Of a DNA stretch of 59,139 nt, positions 34,667 to 43,258 are shown one piece after another (position 1 is the first letter of the stretch; the number at the start of each line of letters is the position of its first letter). The translations under genes and the position numbers were made by a program. The notes below the pieces were generated by a model. The model ran no database searches. It was given only the letters and a program-made list of their open reading frames with translations, and was not told the DNA's origin. Source of the stretch: Bacillota bacterium (lineage in GTDB: Bacteria > Bacillota > Clostridia > Lachnospirales > Cellulosilyticaceae); contig JAEZJJ010000065.1 in the NCBI GenBank assembly GCA_023436395.1, forward strand, positions 1 to 59,139, written 5' to 3'.

Positions 34667-36766
34667 ATGGATTTAGTCGTACTAGTACCCATTTGCTCAA
34701 TCATTGCATTATTATTTGCGGTGTATTTCAGCAGAAAAGTACTAAAAATGAGTGAAGGAACAGAAACGATTAAAGAAATTGCATCAAGTATACGTGTGGG
34801 AGCAAAGGCATATTTAGTGAGACAGTATAAGGGAGTGACAATCTTTTTTGTAGGCATGTTTTTAGTACTTTTTATTTTGAGCAGATTTAACTATGTAAGT
34901 ATTTTTGTACCATTTGCTTTTATAACAGGAGGATTCTTCTCTGGGTTAAGTGGCTTTTTAGGTATGAAAATAGCAACTGCAGCTAATTCTAGGACAACAT
35001 GGGCATGTACAAATAGTTTAAATTCAGGGCTCCGCGCAGCATTCTCTAGTGGTGCAGTCATGGGCTTAGTTGTAGTAGGATTTGGATTATTGGATTTAAG
35101 TATTTGGTACTACATATTGGATTGGTATTATAGAGCCCTTCCAGAAGCAGAACGCATCGTCTATATTACGTCATCCATGCTTACTTTTGGTATGGGAGCA
35201 TCTTCAATGGCACTATTTGCAAGAGTAGGTGGAGGTATTTTTACAAAGGCAGCAGATGTTGGAGCAGATTTAGTAGGTAAAGTAGAAAAAGGGATTCCAG
35301 AAGATGATCCTAGAAATCCAGCAGTTATCGCAGACAATGTAGGAGATAATGTAGGAGATGTGGCAGGACTAGGAGCAGATTTATATGAATCGTATGTAGG
35401 TTCTATTATTTCCTCTTGTGCATTAGCTGTAGCAGCGGGGCTAGGAATGAATGGTGTAGTTATTCCTATGCTAGTAGCAGCTATAGGGGTTATTGCATCT
35501 GTTTTAGGTACCTTCTTTGTAAAGACAGAAGAAAAAGCATCTCAAAAAACGTTACTTCGTGCCTTACGTAAAGGCGTTTATTTTTCAGCCATAGTGATTA
35601 TGATAGCAGCTTATTTCCTTGTTATTAATGTGTTAGGAAAAGAATATTTAGGCGTTTACTTTGCTATTTTAAGTGGTCTTATTGCAGGAATAGGTATTGG
35701 CTTTTTTGCAGAGTATTTTACAAGTAGTCAATATAAACCTACAAAGCAGTTAGCAGAGTCTGCTCAAACAGGGTCAGCTACAGTTATTATCAGCGGTCTT
35801 TCTGTAGGCATGCTTTCTACTTCTGTACCTGTTATTATTGTAGGTGTTTCTGTTATTATAAGTTATCTTTTAGCAGGTGGGGCAAATGATTTTAATATGG
35901 GGTTATATGGTATTGCAATCTCAGCAGTAGGTATGCTTTCTACTTTAGGAATCACATTAGCTACAGATGCCTATGGACCTGTAGCAGATAATGCAGGCGG
36001 TATTGCAGAAATGGCTGGACTTGAAAGTGTTGTAAGAGAAAGAACAGATGCACTAGACTCATTAGGTAATACAACAGCAGCTACAGGTAAAGGTTTTGCC
36101 ATTGGTTCAGCAGCTCTTACGGCTTTAGCCTTTATTGCAGCCTACAAAGACTCAATTGAATTATTAGTAAAGCAAAGAGGATTAGATTTTCAATTTAACT
36201 TATCTATCATTAATCCACAGGTATTAATAGGATTATTTATAGGGGGAATGGCTACCTTTGTATTTGCAGCTTTTGCCATGAACTCGGTAAGTAGGGCAGC
36301 AGGGAAAATTGTTATAGAAGTAAGAAGACAGTTTAATGAAATTCCAGGGCTCATGGAAGGAGAAGCTAAACCTGACTATGCAGCTTGTGTGGATATTTGT
36401 ACAAAGGCATCTCAGAAGGAACTTGTTAAAATAGCCCTACTAGGTGTGGCATCTCCTTTGGTAGTTGGTCTTTTATTAGGCCCTAATGGTGTAGCAGGAC
36501 TGTTAGCTGGAGCAACGACAACAGGTTTCATCCTAGCTGTTATGATGGCTAATGCTGGAGGTGCATGGGATAACTCTAAGAAATATATTGAAGAGGGTAA
36601 TTTAGGTGGTAAGGGTTCTGATGCTCATAAGGCTGCTGTAGTAGGTGATACTGTAGGAGACCCATTTAAGGATACAGCAGGACCAGCAATTAACATCTTG
36701 ATTAAACTTATGGCAATGGTATCTATTGTATTTGGTATGTTTATTTTAACTTGGTCCATACTTTAA
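34667..36766 (+). CDS. hppA: Membrane pyrophosphatase, K+-dependent (probably Na+- or H+-pumping)
   Basis: ATG 34667 (699 aa) follows TAGGGGGG; the earlier in-frame start lacks a ribosome site. The protein has about 16 membrane helices. The substrate site is in DDPRNPAVIADNVGDNVGD, with a second acidic set in TDAYGPVADNAGGIAEM and GDTVGDPFKDTAGPAIN. In GNTTAATGKGF the alanine after GNTT marks the K+-dependent class. Lysine there would indicate a K+-independent pump. The enzyme couples pyrophosphate hydrolysis to ion export, an energy-saving feature of anaerobes. Na+ versus H+ cannot be settled by eye. Confidence 0.95.
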   Translation: MDLVVLVPICSIIALLFAVYFSRKVLKMSEGTETIKEIASSIRVGAKAYLVRQYKGVTIFFVGMFLVLFILSRFNYVSIFVPFAFITGGFFSGLSGFLGMKIATAANSRTTWACTNSLNSGLRAAFSSGAVMGLVVVGFGLLDLSIWYYILDWYYRALPEAERIVYITSSMLTFGMGASSMALFARVGGGIFTKAADVGADLVGKVEKGIPEDDPRNPAVIADNVGDNVGDVAGLGADLYESYVGSIISSCALAVAAGLGMNGVVIPMLVAAIGVIASVLGTFFVKTEEKASQKTLLRALRKGVYFSAIVIMIAAYFLVINVLGKEYLGVYFAILSGLIAGIGIGFFAEYFTSSQYKPTKQLAESAQTGSATVIISGLSVGMLSTSVPVIIVGVSVIISYLLAGGANDFNMGLYGIAISAVGMLSTLGITLATDAYGPVADNAGGIAEMAGLESVVRERTDALDSLGNTTAATGKGFAIGSAALTALAFIAAYKDSIELLVKQRGLDFQFNLSIINPQVLIGLFIGGMATFVFAAFAMNSVSRAAGKIVIEVRRQFNEIPGLMEGEAKPDYAACVDICTKASQKELVKIALLGVASPLVVGLLLGPNGVAGLLAGATTTGFILAVMMANAGGAWDNSKKYIEEGNLGGKGSDAHKAAVVGDTVGDPFKDTAGPAINILIKLMAMVSIVFGMFILTWSIL

Positions 36767-36798
36767 AAATGAAGAATTAAAGATAAGAAATAAGATAG

Positions 36799-36830
36799 AA
36801 GAGGTTGCTTAAAAATAGCAACCTCTTTTG
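36799..36830 (+). terminator. Terminator after hppA
   Basis: AGAGGTTGC (36800-36808) pairs with GCAACCTCT (36818-36826), followed by TTTG. Confidence 0.75.
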
Positions 36831-37043
36831 TCTAATATAAGAAATATTATCATTCTATTTATTCGAGAAAATAAGGCAATTGTAGTTCTGCTTCAGCTAA
36901 TACAATTTTGTATTGGATATATCTATGTAAAGAAAATGTAATGCGATAGAAATAGAATGAACGTTTATAATTGATATTATATAGTTAAGATTATTTTTGA
37001 AATTTTAAACAATTAAATTGAAGGGGTAAAAGGGGGAGAATTG

Positions 37044-38918
37044 ATGAAGCAATTAAAGTTAGTAGGAATCCTATTGGGGATGGGAATGTTATTTTCTGGC
37101 ATAAATGTTTTAGGTGCATCCAAAGTGGATGAAACTAGACTTGTGCAAATGACAAGTGAAGCAGAATATCTACAGCTACTAAAGGATAAAAATATTTTAG
37201 TACCCTCAGAACAACTTAATGAATACCAGATTACCAGGGGACTTGAAAATTTTATACCCAATACTCAAGATTTAGCTGCTACCAATAAAGCTACTAGTGA
37301 AGCTACCAGTAGCGCAGAAGGAGGAAACTATTCAAAAACGAATGTGCAAGTAGAAGGAGTAGATGAAGCGGATACCTTAAAAAATGATGAGCGATACATT
37401 TATAAGATTATTGATAGTAGTAGTATTGTTATTATGGATACAAAACCTAACTTACATATAGAAGGAAAAATTAAGCTCAAAGAATCCGAAGAGAATAGTT
37501 ATTACTTTGAGAATATATTTTTGGAAGGAAATCGGCTCGTTGTCCTAGGAGGGGAAAGAAGGCATTATGAACCTAGAAAAAATCCTATTAATTATCAAAA
37601 TAATAAAATAGAGAAAATTCAAAGAGTGTATACTCATATTAGAATTTATGATGTCACCAATAAAAATGCACCTCAGTTAGTGCGTCAAGTGTCAGTTCAA
37701 GGCACACAACAGGCCATTAGAAAAGTAGGGGATACACTCTATTTAGTCAATAATAATCCAATGACACAAAAAGCTATTAATGTATGTACAACAGAGGATT
37801 TATTACCTGCTTACAAAGATAGTCTATTAGGAGATGAAGTACAGCTTTTAGATCCTAATCAAGTGTATGATGTGCCTTGGATAAAACCTAGGTCTATGCC
37901 CTATATTACTATTATAGCGAGCATTCATTTAAAAGAGAGTAAAAATGTTGAAATGAAAATGCTTCTAGGCAATGTCAATGAAGTTTATATGAGTGAGGAG
38001 GCTTTATTTTTAGAAATATCAGGTGAAGTTAATACGATTAATCGTTTTAATGTAGAAAAGCAAACTTTAAACTATGTAGGTACTGGTGTAATAGATGGTC
38101 ATCTCTATAACCAATTTGCTATGGATTTATATGACAATTATTTGCGCGTTGCAACTACTGGATATGATGCTAAAACTTATGAAACCACTAATAACTTATT
38201 TATTTTTGATAAAGATATGAACAAGGTCAGCAGTCTAACAGGTTTGGCACCTACTGAGCGTATATATAGTGCTAGATTTGAGGGGAAAACAGGCTATTTG
38301 GTAACTTACAAACAAACGGATCCTTTATTTGTAATAGATTTAAGTGATCCTAAGTTACCCAAGGTCAAAGGTGAACTTAAAATACCAGGAGTAAGTACCT
38401 ATCTTCATCCCATATCTGATAGCTTGGTAGTGGGTATAGGTATAGCGACTATGGATGAGGATGAAGAGGCTTATAAACATAAGAATCCATCACTTATTCA
38501 AGCAGGTATTAAACTATCACTTTTTGATGTAAGTAATTCTAATACACCAAAAGAAGTTAATAAAATCATCTTAGGAACACAGGGAAGTTATAGTAGTGCC
38601 CAATACAATCATAAAGCTGTTACTGTTCATAAAGGCAAGCGTATGTTGGCCATACCAGTTAGCATTATTTATAATGCATCTAGAGGGCTAGAGAATTTTG
38701 AAGGGGCTTATGTATTTGCAGTAGAGGATGGTAAATTAGTAGGTAAGGCTAAACTAGGTAAATTAAATGAACAACAAGGTAATGGCTATTATAGATATGG
38801 TTATGGAGAAGATAGAGTGTGTTATATAGGTGATAAACTTTATTATTTATATGAGGATAAGATTAATGAGTATAACATAGAGAATTACAAACGCTTACAA
38901 ACACTGGATTTAAAATAA
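37044..38918 (+). CDS. Secreted beta-propeller domain protein (PF09826 type)
   Basis: ATG 37044 (624 aa) with AAAGGGGGAG upstream. There is a signal peptide (residues 1-25). The hallmark YSKTNVQVEGVDEADTLKND of this secreted propeller family is at about 95-115. Blade-like strands then run to the C-terminus (for example YIYKIIDSSSIVIMDTK and LFIFDKDMNKVSSLTGLAPT). There is no catalytic motif. Family function is unknown; it probably acts as an extracellular binding protein. The gene is monocistronic between two terminators. Confidence 0.85.
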   Translation: MKQLKLVGILLGMGMLFSGINVLGASKVDETRLVQMTSEAEYLQLLKDKNILVPSEQLNEYQITRGLENFIPNTQDLAATNKATSEATSSAEGGNYSKTNVQVEGVDEADTLKNDERYIYKIIDSSSIVIMDTKPNLHIEGKIKLKESEENSYYFENIFLEGNRLVVLGGERRHYEPRKNPINYQNNKIEKIQRVYTHIRIYDVTNKNAPQLVRQVSVQGTQQAIRKVGDTLYLVNNNPMTQKAINVCTTEDLLPAYKDSLLGDEVQLLDPNQVYDVPWIKPRSMPYITIIASIHLKESKNVEMKMLLGNVNEVYMSEEALFLEISGEVNTINRFNVEKQTLNYVGTGVIDGHLYNQFAMDLYDNYLRVATTGYDAKTYETTNNLFIFDKDMNKVSSLTGLAPTERIYSARFEGKTGYLVTYKQTDPLFVIDLSDPKLPKVKGELKIPGVSTYLHPISDSLVVGIGIATMDEDEEAYKHKNPSLIQAGIKLSLFDVSNSNTPKEVNKIILGTQGSYSSAQYNHKAVTVHKGKRMLAIPVSIIYNASRGLENFEGAYVFAVEDGKLVGKAKLGKLNEQQGNGYYRYGYGEDRVCYIGDKLYYLYEDKINEYNIENYKRLQTLDLK

Positions 38919-38951
38919 TAGATTATAATTGAGCAGTATTTTATGGCTTAT

Positions 38952-39010
38952 AAAAACCTCCAATAAATACCTAGTAGGTGCAGTCTACTTGGTGTCTATT
39001 GGAGGTTTTT
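38952..39010 (+). terminator. Terminator after the beta-propeller gene
   Basis: A 14-bp stem (38952-38965 with 38997-39010) encloses a smaller hairpin and is followed by T residues. Confidence 0.85.
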
Positions 39011-39390
39011 TAACTTGCATTATTCATAAATTGTTTCAGAATGAATTATGATGGGGACAAATTATGGGCGGTACTATAAGAAGATTTGTGCTGAATTTAT
39101 TAAAGGTGCTTGAGATACATACTATTGATTGATGTGGCCTCCAATATGATTGTTGTGAAGCTTACAGAGTTAGTATGACACAACAACGTAAAAAAATACT
39201 TGTCATTATTCCTCATAGTAAATTGTTTCAAAGATTTATGTACAAGTATTTTAGTGAATGGCATAGGATATATTAATAAGTAACTTAGTTACAGACAGAA
39301 ATAAGGCCACAGAGTATATTAAGGATAGATTTAACTGATAAATAATTAACAATACCTGTCTGGAAAGTAGATGAATAGAGGAGTGAGAAT
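39011..39390. other. Intergenic region with hairpin and short direct repeats
   Basis: No supported reading frame. AAAATACTTGT (39193-39203) is complementary to ACAAGTATTTT (39242-39252). Similar tracts containing CATTATTC and AATTGTTTCA occur at about 39018-39040 and 39204-39231. The promoter of the oxidoreductase gene must lie here. Confidence 0.4.
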
Positions 39391-41868
39391 ATGAGTAAGA
39401 AAGTGATTATTGTAGGAGGTGTAGCAGGTGGAGCTTCTACGGCTGCTAGGCTAAGAAGATTAGATGAAAAAGCCCAGATTATTATATTTGAAAAAGGAGA
39501 ATATATTTCTTTTGCAAATTGTGGATTGCCTTATTATATAGGGGATGTGATTAAGGAAAGGGAGCAATTAATTTTACAAACGCCCTCAGAAATGGGAAGT
39601 AAATTTAATTTAGATATTCGTGTATTATCAGAAGTTACTTATATTAATAGAGAAGCAAAAAAGATTGAAGTCAAGAATCTTCAAACAGGGGAGTGCTATG
39701 AAGAAACCTATGACATTTTAGTATTATCTCCAGGTGCAAAACCTACAAAGCCACCGATAGAGGGCATAGAAGGATGTCAGAACCTATTTACCCTTAGAAA
39801 TATTCCGGATACAGACCAAATTAAGGCATATATAGAGAAACATGAGGTAAGGCAAGCGGTTGTGATTGGAGGGGGCTTTATAGGTATAGAAATGATGGAG
39901 AATTTACATGAACTTGGTCTAGAGGTCACTTTAGTAGAGGCAAGTGACCAAGTGATGCCACCTTTAGACTATGAAATGGCAAGTATTCTTCATGAACACA
40001 TCATAGATCAAGGTGTAAAGCTTATTTTAAAAGATAGTGTAAAAGCCTTTGAAAAAAATGGTAAAAAAGTGGTTTTAGCAAGTGGCAAAGTAATCTCTAC
40101 AGATTTGATTATTTTAGCCATAGGAGTAACACCAGAAACAAGCCTTGCGAAGGAAGCAGGTTTAGAAGTCAATGAAAGAGGTTCTATTCTTGTAGATGAC
40201 CATATGAAAACATCCGATGAGTTGATATATGCCCTAGGTGATGCTGTGGTTATAAAGGATTATGTAAGTGGACAAAAGGTAATGATTCCCCTTGCATGGC
40301 CAGCTAATAGACAGGGACGTATTGTAGCAGATCATATTTGTGGGAAGCCTTCAGTATATAAAGGTACATTAGGCTCCTCAGTTGCTAAAGTATTTGATTA
40401 TACTGCTGCAAGCACAGGAAATAATGAAAAAACACTTAAGAAATTAGGAATGGACTATGAGGCTATTCATATTCATCCAGGTTCTCATGCAGGATACTAT
40501 CCAGGAGCCTTTCCAATTGCTTTTAAATTACTTTTCAATCCTCATACAGGGCGCATTTTAGGGGCACAAGGAGTAGGAATGGAAGGGGCACCAAAACGTA
40601 TTGATATGATTGCTACGGCTATTAAAGGGAATCTTAATGTTACGGATTTACAAGATATAGAACCTTGTTATGCACCCCCATATAATTCCGCTAAAGATCC
40701 AGTTAATATGCTAGGTTACTATGCAGAGAACATTATGGAGGGACTAGTAAAAGTTGCTTCTTGGAAAGAGATAGACACCCTTAATCCAGAAGATAGTGTG
40801 ATTATTGATGTGAGGGAAGCATTCGAATTAGCAACAGGGGTACTCCCTCATTCTATCCATATTCCACTTGGTCAGCTAAGAAGTAGAATAGATGAAATAC
40901 CAAAGGATAAAACACTTTATGTGACTTGCCAAGTAGGTCAAAGAGGCTATGTGGCATGTCGTATACTAACGTCACTAGGCTTTGAGTGTAAGAATATTGA
41001 TGGGGGTATAAAAACCTATTTCTATGTCAAACGAGGAGAAGAAGCTCTAAGGAAACAAGAAGAAGGTATAGTGCATCATCAAAGGGAGGAAAATACTATG
41101 ACATTAGAAGATTTAGATATAACAGAAATCAATGCAAAGGTTAAGCTTAATGCATGTGGTCTTCAATGCCCAGGACCAATTCGAAGAGTATTTGAGGAAA
41201 TGGGACAAATGGAAGAAGGAGAAGTATTAGAGGTAAGTGCTAGTGACCCAGGATTTAAAAGGGACATTGCATCTTGGTGCGAAAGAACTAATAATACACT
41301 TTTAAAGACAGATTTTGATAAAAAGAATAAAGCTTTCATGGCGTATATACAAAAAGGAAGTAAGTCACTTCCATTACAAAATCAAGGAAGTGAAGTGAAA
41401 AATGGTGCTACCCTTGTAGTGTTTAGTGGGGATTTAGATAAAGCAATAGCTTCCTTTATAATTGCCACAGGTGCAGCTTCTATGGGAAAAGAAGTCACCA
41501 TGTTTTTTACCTTCTGGGGGCTTAATATATTAAAGAAGAAAAATAGACCTAAAGTCGCTAAAGATACAATGGAAAAAATGTTTGACTTGATGCTTCCAGG
41601 CCATACAGGACAGCTTGGCTTATCTAAGATGAATATGGGTGGTATGGGTCCTGCTATGATTAAACAAATTATGAAAAAGCATAACGTAGATGATTTAGAT
41701 ACACTGATTAAAAATGCTATTGCTATGGGGGTAAAGGTGGTGGCATGTTCAATGAGTATGGATCTTATGGGTATTAAGCATGAGGAGTTCATTGAAGGTG
41801 TAGAAATAGCAGGTGTAGCAGCTTATTTAGGAGCAGCAGACCAATCTGGAATTAATTTATTTATCTAA
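39391..41868 (+). CDS. CoA-disulfide-reductase-like flavoprotein fused to rhodanese, TusA and DsrE-like domains
   Basis: An 825-residue four-domain sulfur-handling protein. Residues 1-445 form a FAD/NAD(P)H disulfide reductase (VIIVGGVAGGASTAARLRR; redox Cys44 in FANCGLPYYIG). Residues 452-545 form a rhodanese domain with active Cys in YVTCQVGQRG. Residues 580-655 form a TusA domain with the CPGP motif in NACGLQCPGPIRR. Residues 675-825 form a DsrE/DsrF-like domain (TLVVFSGDLDKAIASFIIA; Cys in VVACSMSM). Known CoA-disulfide reductases of this type reduce CoA disulfide, polysulfide or persulfide, and the added domains relay persulfide sulfur. It is a cytoplasmic single gene ending at a terminator. 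Confidence 0.92.
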   Translation: MSKKVIIVGGVAGGASTAARLRRLDEKAQIIIFEKGEYISFANCGLPYYIGDVIKEREQLILQTPSEMGSKFNLDIRVLSEVTYINREAKKIEVKNLQTGECYEETYDILVLSPGAKPTKPPIEGIEGCQNLFTLRNIPDTDQIKAYIEKHEVRQAVVIGGGFIGIEMMENLHELGLEVTLVEASDQVMPPLDYEMASILHEHIIDQGVKLILKDSVKAFEKNGKKVVLASGKVISTDLIILAIGVTPETSLAKEAGLEVNERGSILVDDHMKTSDELIYALGDAVVIKDYVSGQKVMIPLAWPANRQGRIVADHICGKPSVYKGTLGSSVAKVFDYTAASTGNNEKTLKKLGMDYEAIHIHPGSHAGYYPGAFPIAFKLLFNPHTGRILGAQGVGMEGAPKRIDMIATAIKGNLNVTDLQDIEPCYAPPYNSAKDPVNMLGYYAENIMEGLVKVASWKEIDTLNPEDSVIIDVREAFELATGVLPHSIHIPLGQLRSRIDEIPKDKTLYVTCQVGQRGYVACRILTSLGFECKNIDGGIKTYFYVKRGEEALRKQEEGIVHHQREENTMTLEDLDITEINAKVKLNACGLQCPGPIRRVFEEMGQMEEGEVLEVSASDPGFKRDIASWCERTNNTLLKTDFDKKNKAFMAYIQKGSKSLPLQNQGSEVKNGATLVVFSGDLDKAIASFIIATGAASMGKEVTMFFTFWGLNILKKKNRPKVAKDTMEKMFDLMLPGHTGQLGLSKMNMGGMGPAMIKQIMKKHNVDDLDTLIKNAIAMGVKVVACSMSMDLMGIKHEEFIEGVEIAGVAAYLGAADQSGINLFI

Positions 41869-41891
41869 ATCAGAAGATAAGTATAAAATGT

Positions 41892-41936
41892 GCTTATTAG
41901 AAGGCCTTATAATAGGGCACTCTAATAAGCTTTTTT
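41892..41936 (+). terminator. Terminator after the flavoprotein fusion gene
   Basis: GCTTATTAGA (41892-41901) pairs with TCTAATAAGC (41921-41930), followed by TTTTTT. Confidence 0.88.
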
Positions 41937-41967
41937 ATTTATGAAATTAGAGATACATAGTAAAAAT

Positions 41968-41980
41968 GTAACCAAGTTAC
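41968..41980. promoter_or_regulatory. GTAAC-CAA-GTTAC palindrome upstream of the ferredoxin
   Basis: A perfect 5-bp-arm palindrome about 70 bp before the ferredoxin start. It resembles half-sites of CRP/FNR-family regulators, but its spacer is short. Function is uncertain. Confidence 0.3.
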
Positions 41981-42047
41981 GGAAACTAGAGTTATTTAAT
42001 GGTAAAGTTCTGTTGAATGAATATTGATATAGAAGTGAGAGAGGAGA

Positions 42048-42272
42048 ATGAGAGGCGTGAAAAAGAAAAGATATGCAATGGTAGAACAAAAAGAATGTGT
42101 GGCTTGTGGGTCTTGTGTAAAGGTTTGTCCTAAATTAGCGATTACTGTACCTAAGGGCATATATGCAGTGGTGGATGAGGCTCTATGTATCGGGTGTGGA
42201 CTTTGTGCAAAGACATGCCCAGCCTCTGTTATTGAAATATTGACAAAGCAATTAGAGGGAGGAAAACAGTAA
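42048..42272 (+). CDS. 2[4Fe-4S] ferredoxin
   Basis: A 74-residue protein with two complete cluster motifs: CVACGSCVKVCP (about 16-27) and CIGCGLCAKTCP (about 46-57). It carries low-potential electrons in the cytoplasm. AGAGGAG precedes the ATG. It lies 2 bp before the membrane Fe-S protein gene, so the two are co-expressed, and it may exchange electrons with it. Confidence 0.9.
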   Translation: MRGVKKKRYAMVEQKECVACGSCVKVCPKLAITVPKGIYAVVDEALCIGCGLCAKTCPASVIEILTKQLEGGKQ

Positions 42273-42274
42273 AA

Positions 42275-42850
42275 ATGAAGAAGAAAAAGTGGTATGATTA
42301 TTTATGGATTACATCTATCATTTATTTAGTATTAGGTTTCGTTAACATTCTTTTTGCTTGGCTTGGAATGATTTGCTTCTTCGTGCCACTCATTATTTCT
42401 TTGGTAAAAGGAAATAAGGCGTATTGTAATAAATACTGTGGAAGAGGTCAATTGTTTTCGATTTTAGGGAATCAACTAAAACTTTCTAGAAAGAAAGATA
42501 TTCCGCAATTTCTTAGAAAAAAGTGGTTTCGTTATGGTTTTTTAGTTTTCTTTCTTGTGATGTTTGGCAGCATGCTTCTTTCTACTTATCTAGTATTTAA
42601 AGGTACTAATAATTTAAAACAAGTAGTGACCTTGTTATGGACTTTTAGGCTACCATGGCATTGGGCTCATCATAGTCAAGGAGTAACACCATGGATTGCT
42701 CAGTTTGCATTTGGGTTTTATAGTATCATGCTTACTTCTACAGTATTAGGTGCAGTTACAATGAGACTTTATAAACCAAGATCTTGGTGTGTGTATTGCC
42801 CTATGGGAACTATGACCCAAATGATTTGTAAGGTTAAACATAAGAATTAG
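42275..42850 (+). CDS. Small NapH/YccM-like membrane Fe-S protein
   Basis: A 191-residue protein with about four transmembrane helices. There are two cysteine clusters facing one side: KAYCNKYCGRGQLFSI (about 50-65) and RSWCVYCPMGTMTQMICKV (about 169-187). These resemble the CxxxCP-type motifs of NapH/NosR/YccM polyferredoxin membrane proteins, but the C-terminal ferredoxin domain is absent and may be supplied by the gene just upstream. Its stop lies at the breakpoint of the ATPase remnant, so the natural C-terminus may have been altered. Confidence 0.72.
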   Translation: MKKKKWYDYLWITSIIYLVLGFVNILFAWLGMICFFVPLIISLVKGNKAYCNKYCGRGQLFSILGNQLKLSRKKDIPQFLRKKWFRYGFLVFFLVMFGSMLLSTYLVFKGTNNLKQVVTLLWTFRLPWHWAHHSQGVTPWIAQFAFGFYSIMLTSTVLGAVTMRLYKPRSWCVYCPMGTMTQMICKVKHKN

Positions 42851-43146
42851 TAATACAATTTCAATAGCAGGAATTATAACCCCATTTCTAGTTTCACCTT
42901 GAATAAAATAAATAATTGCAGTACCAATAAGGAGTAAAAACATAAGCTCACCACGAATATGAAATACTTTTTTAGAAAGCTTTCATTTGTGGTCAGGCTT
43001 AATTCGCTTTTACCATATTGGTTCTGCAATTTTTTTGCTTTAGTAGATGAGAGTCCTACCAAATTTGAAGCATTACTTGTCGTAAAAGAACCTCCATTTA
43101 GAGTGGTTGATATTGTTATAAATGATAGTGGCTTTGAAAATTTATG
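42851..43146 (-). pseudogene. Frameshifted remnant of a P-type (Ca2+-type) cation ATPase, N-terminal part
   Basis: On the minus strand, one frame reads LVGLSSTKAKKLQNQYGKSE, then LTTNESFLKK. A second frame continues VFHIRGELMFLLLIGTAIIY and FIQGETRNGV. Joined by one missing base in the A/T run at 42968-42973, this matches the N-terminal cation-ATPase domain and first helices of P-type ATPases (pattern GLSSxEAxxLxxxYGxNEL...FLLLIxAAIIYF). Similarity ends near 42850, where the membrane Fe-S gene begins in antisense. The rest of the about 2.6-kb gene is missing. Confidence 0.65.
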
Positions 43147-43153
43147 AAGGGAA

Positions 43154-43194
43154 CATATGACTTTGGTCATAAGCATTTATGACCAAAGCATATG
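43154..43194. repeat. Inverted repeat upstream of the MacB-like operon
   Basis: CATATGACTTTGGTCATAA (43154-43172) is the inverse of 43177-43194 apart from one missing base. Each arm contains a smaller palindrome, TATGAC-TTTG-GTCATA, and a third partial copy (CATATGACCTTGG) follows at 43189-43201. It is a candidate multi-site operator about 65 bp before the operon. Confidence 0.6.
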
Positions 43195-43258
43195 ACCTTG
43201 GCTAGTTATCAAAAAGATTACTTTTCACTAAAATACAATATATAGAGGGGGAGAAAAA

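Noticed and set aside
41382..41792. 136-codon minus-strand frame inside the sulfur-relay fusion gene
   Set aside because: Antisense to a well-conserved DsrE domain, with no own start signal.
42959..43147. 62-codon plus-strand frame
   Set aside because: It is antisense to the P-type ATPase remnant, which explains its coding-like look.
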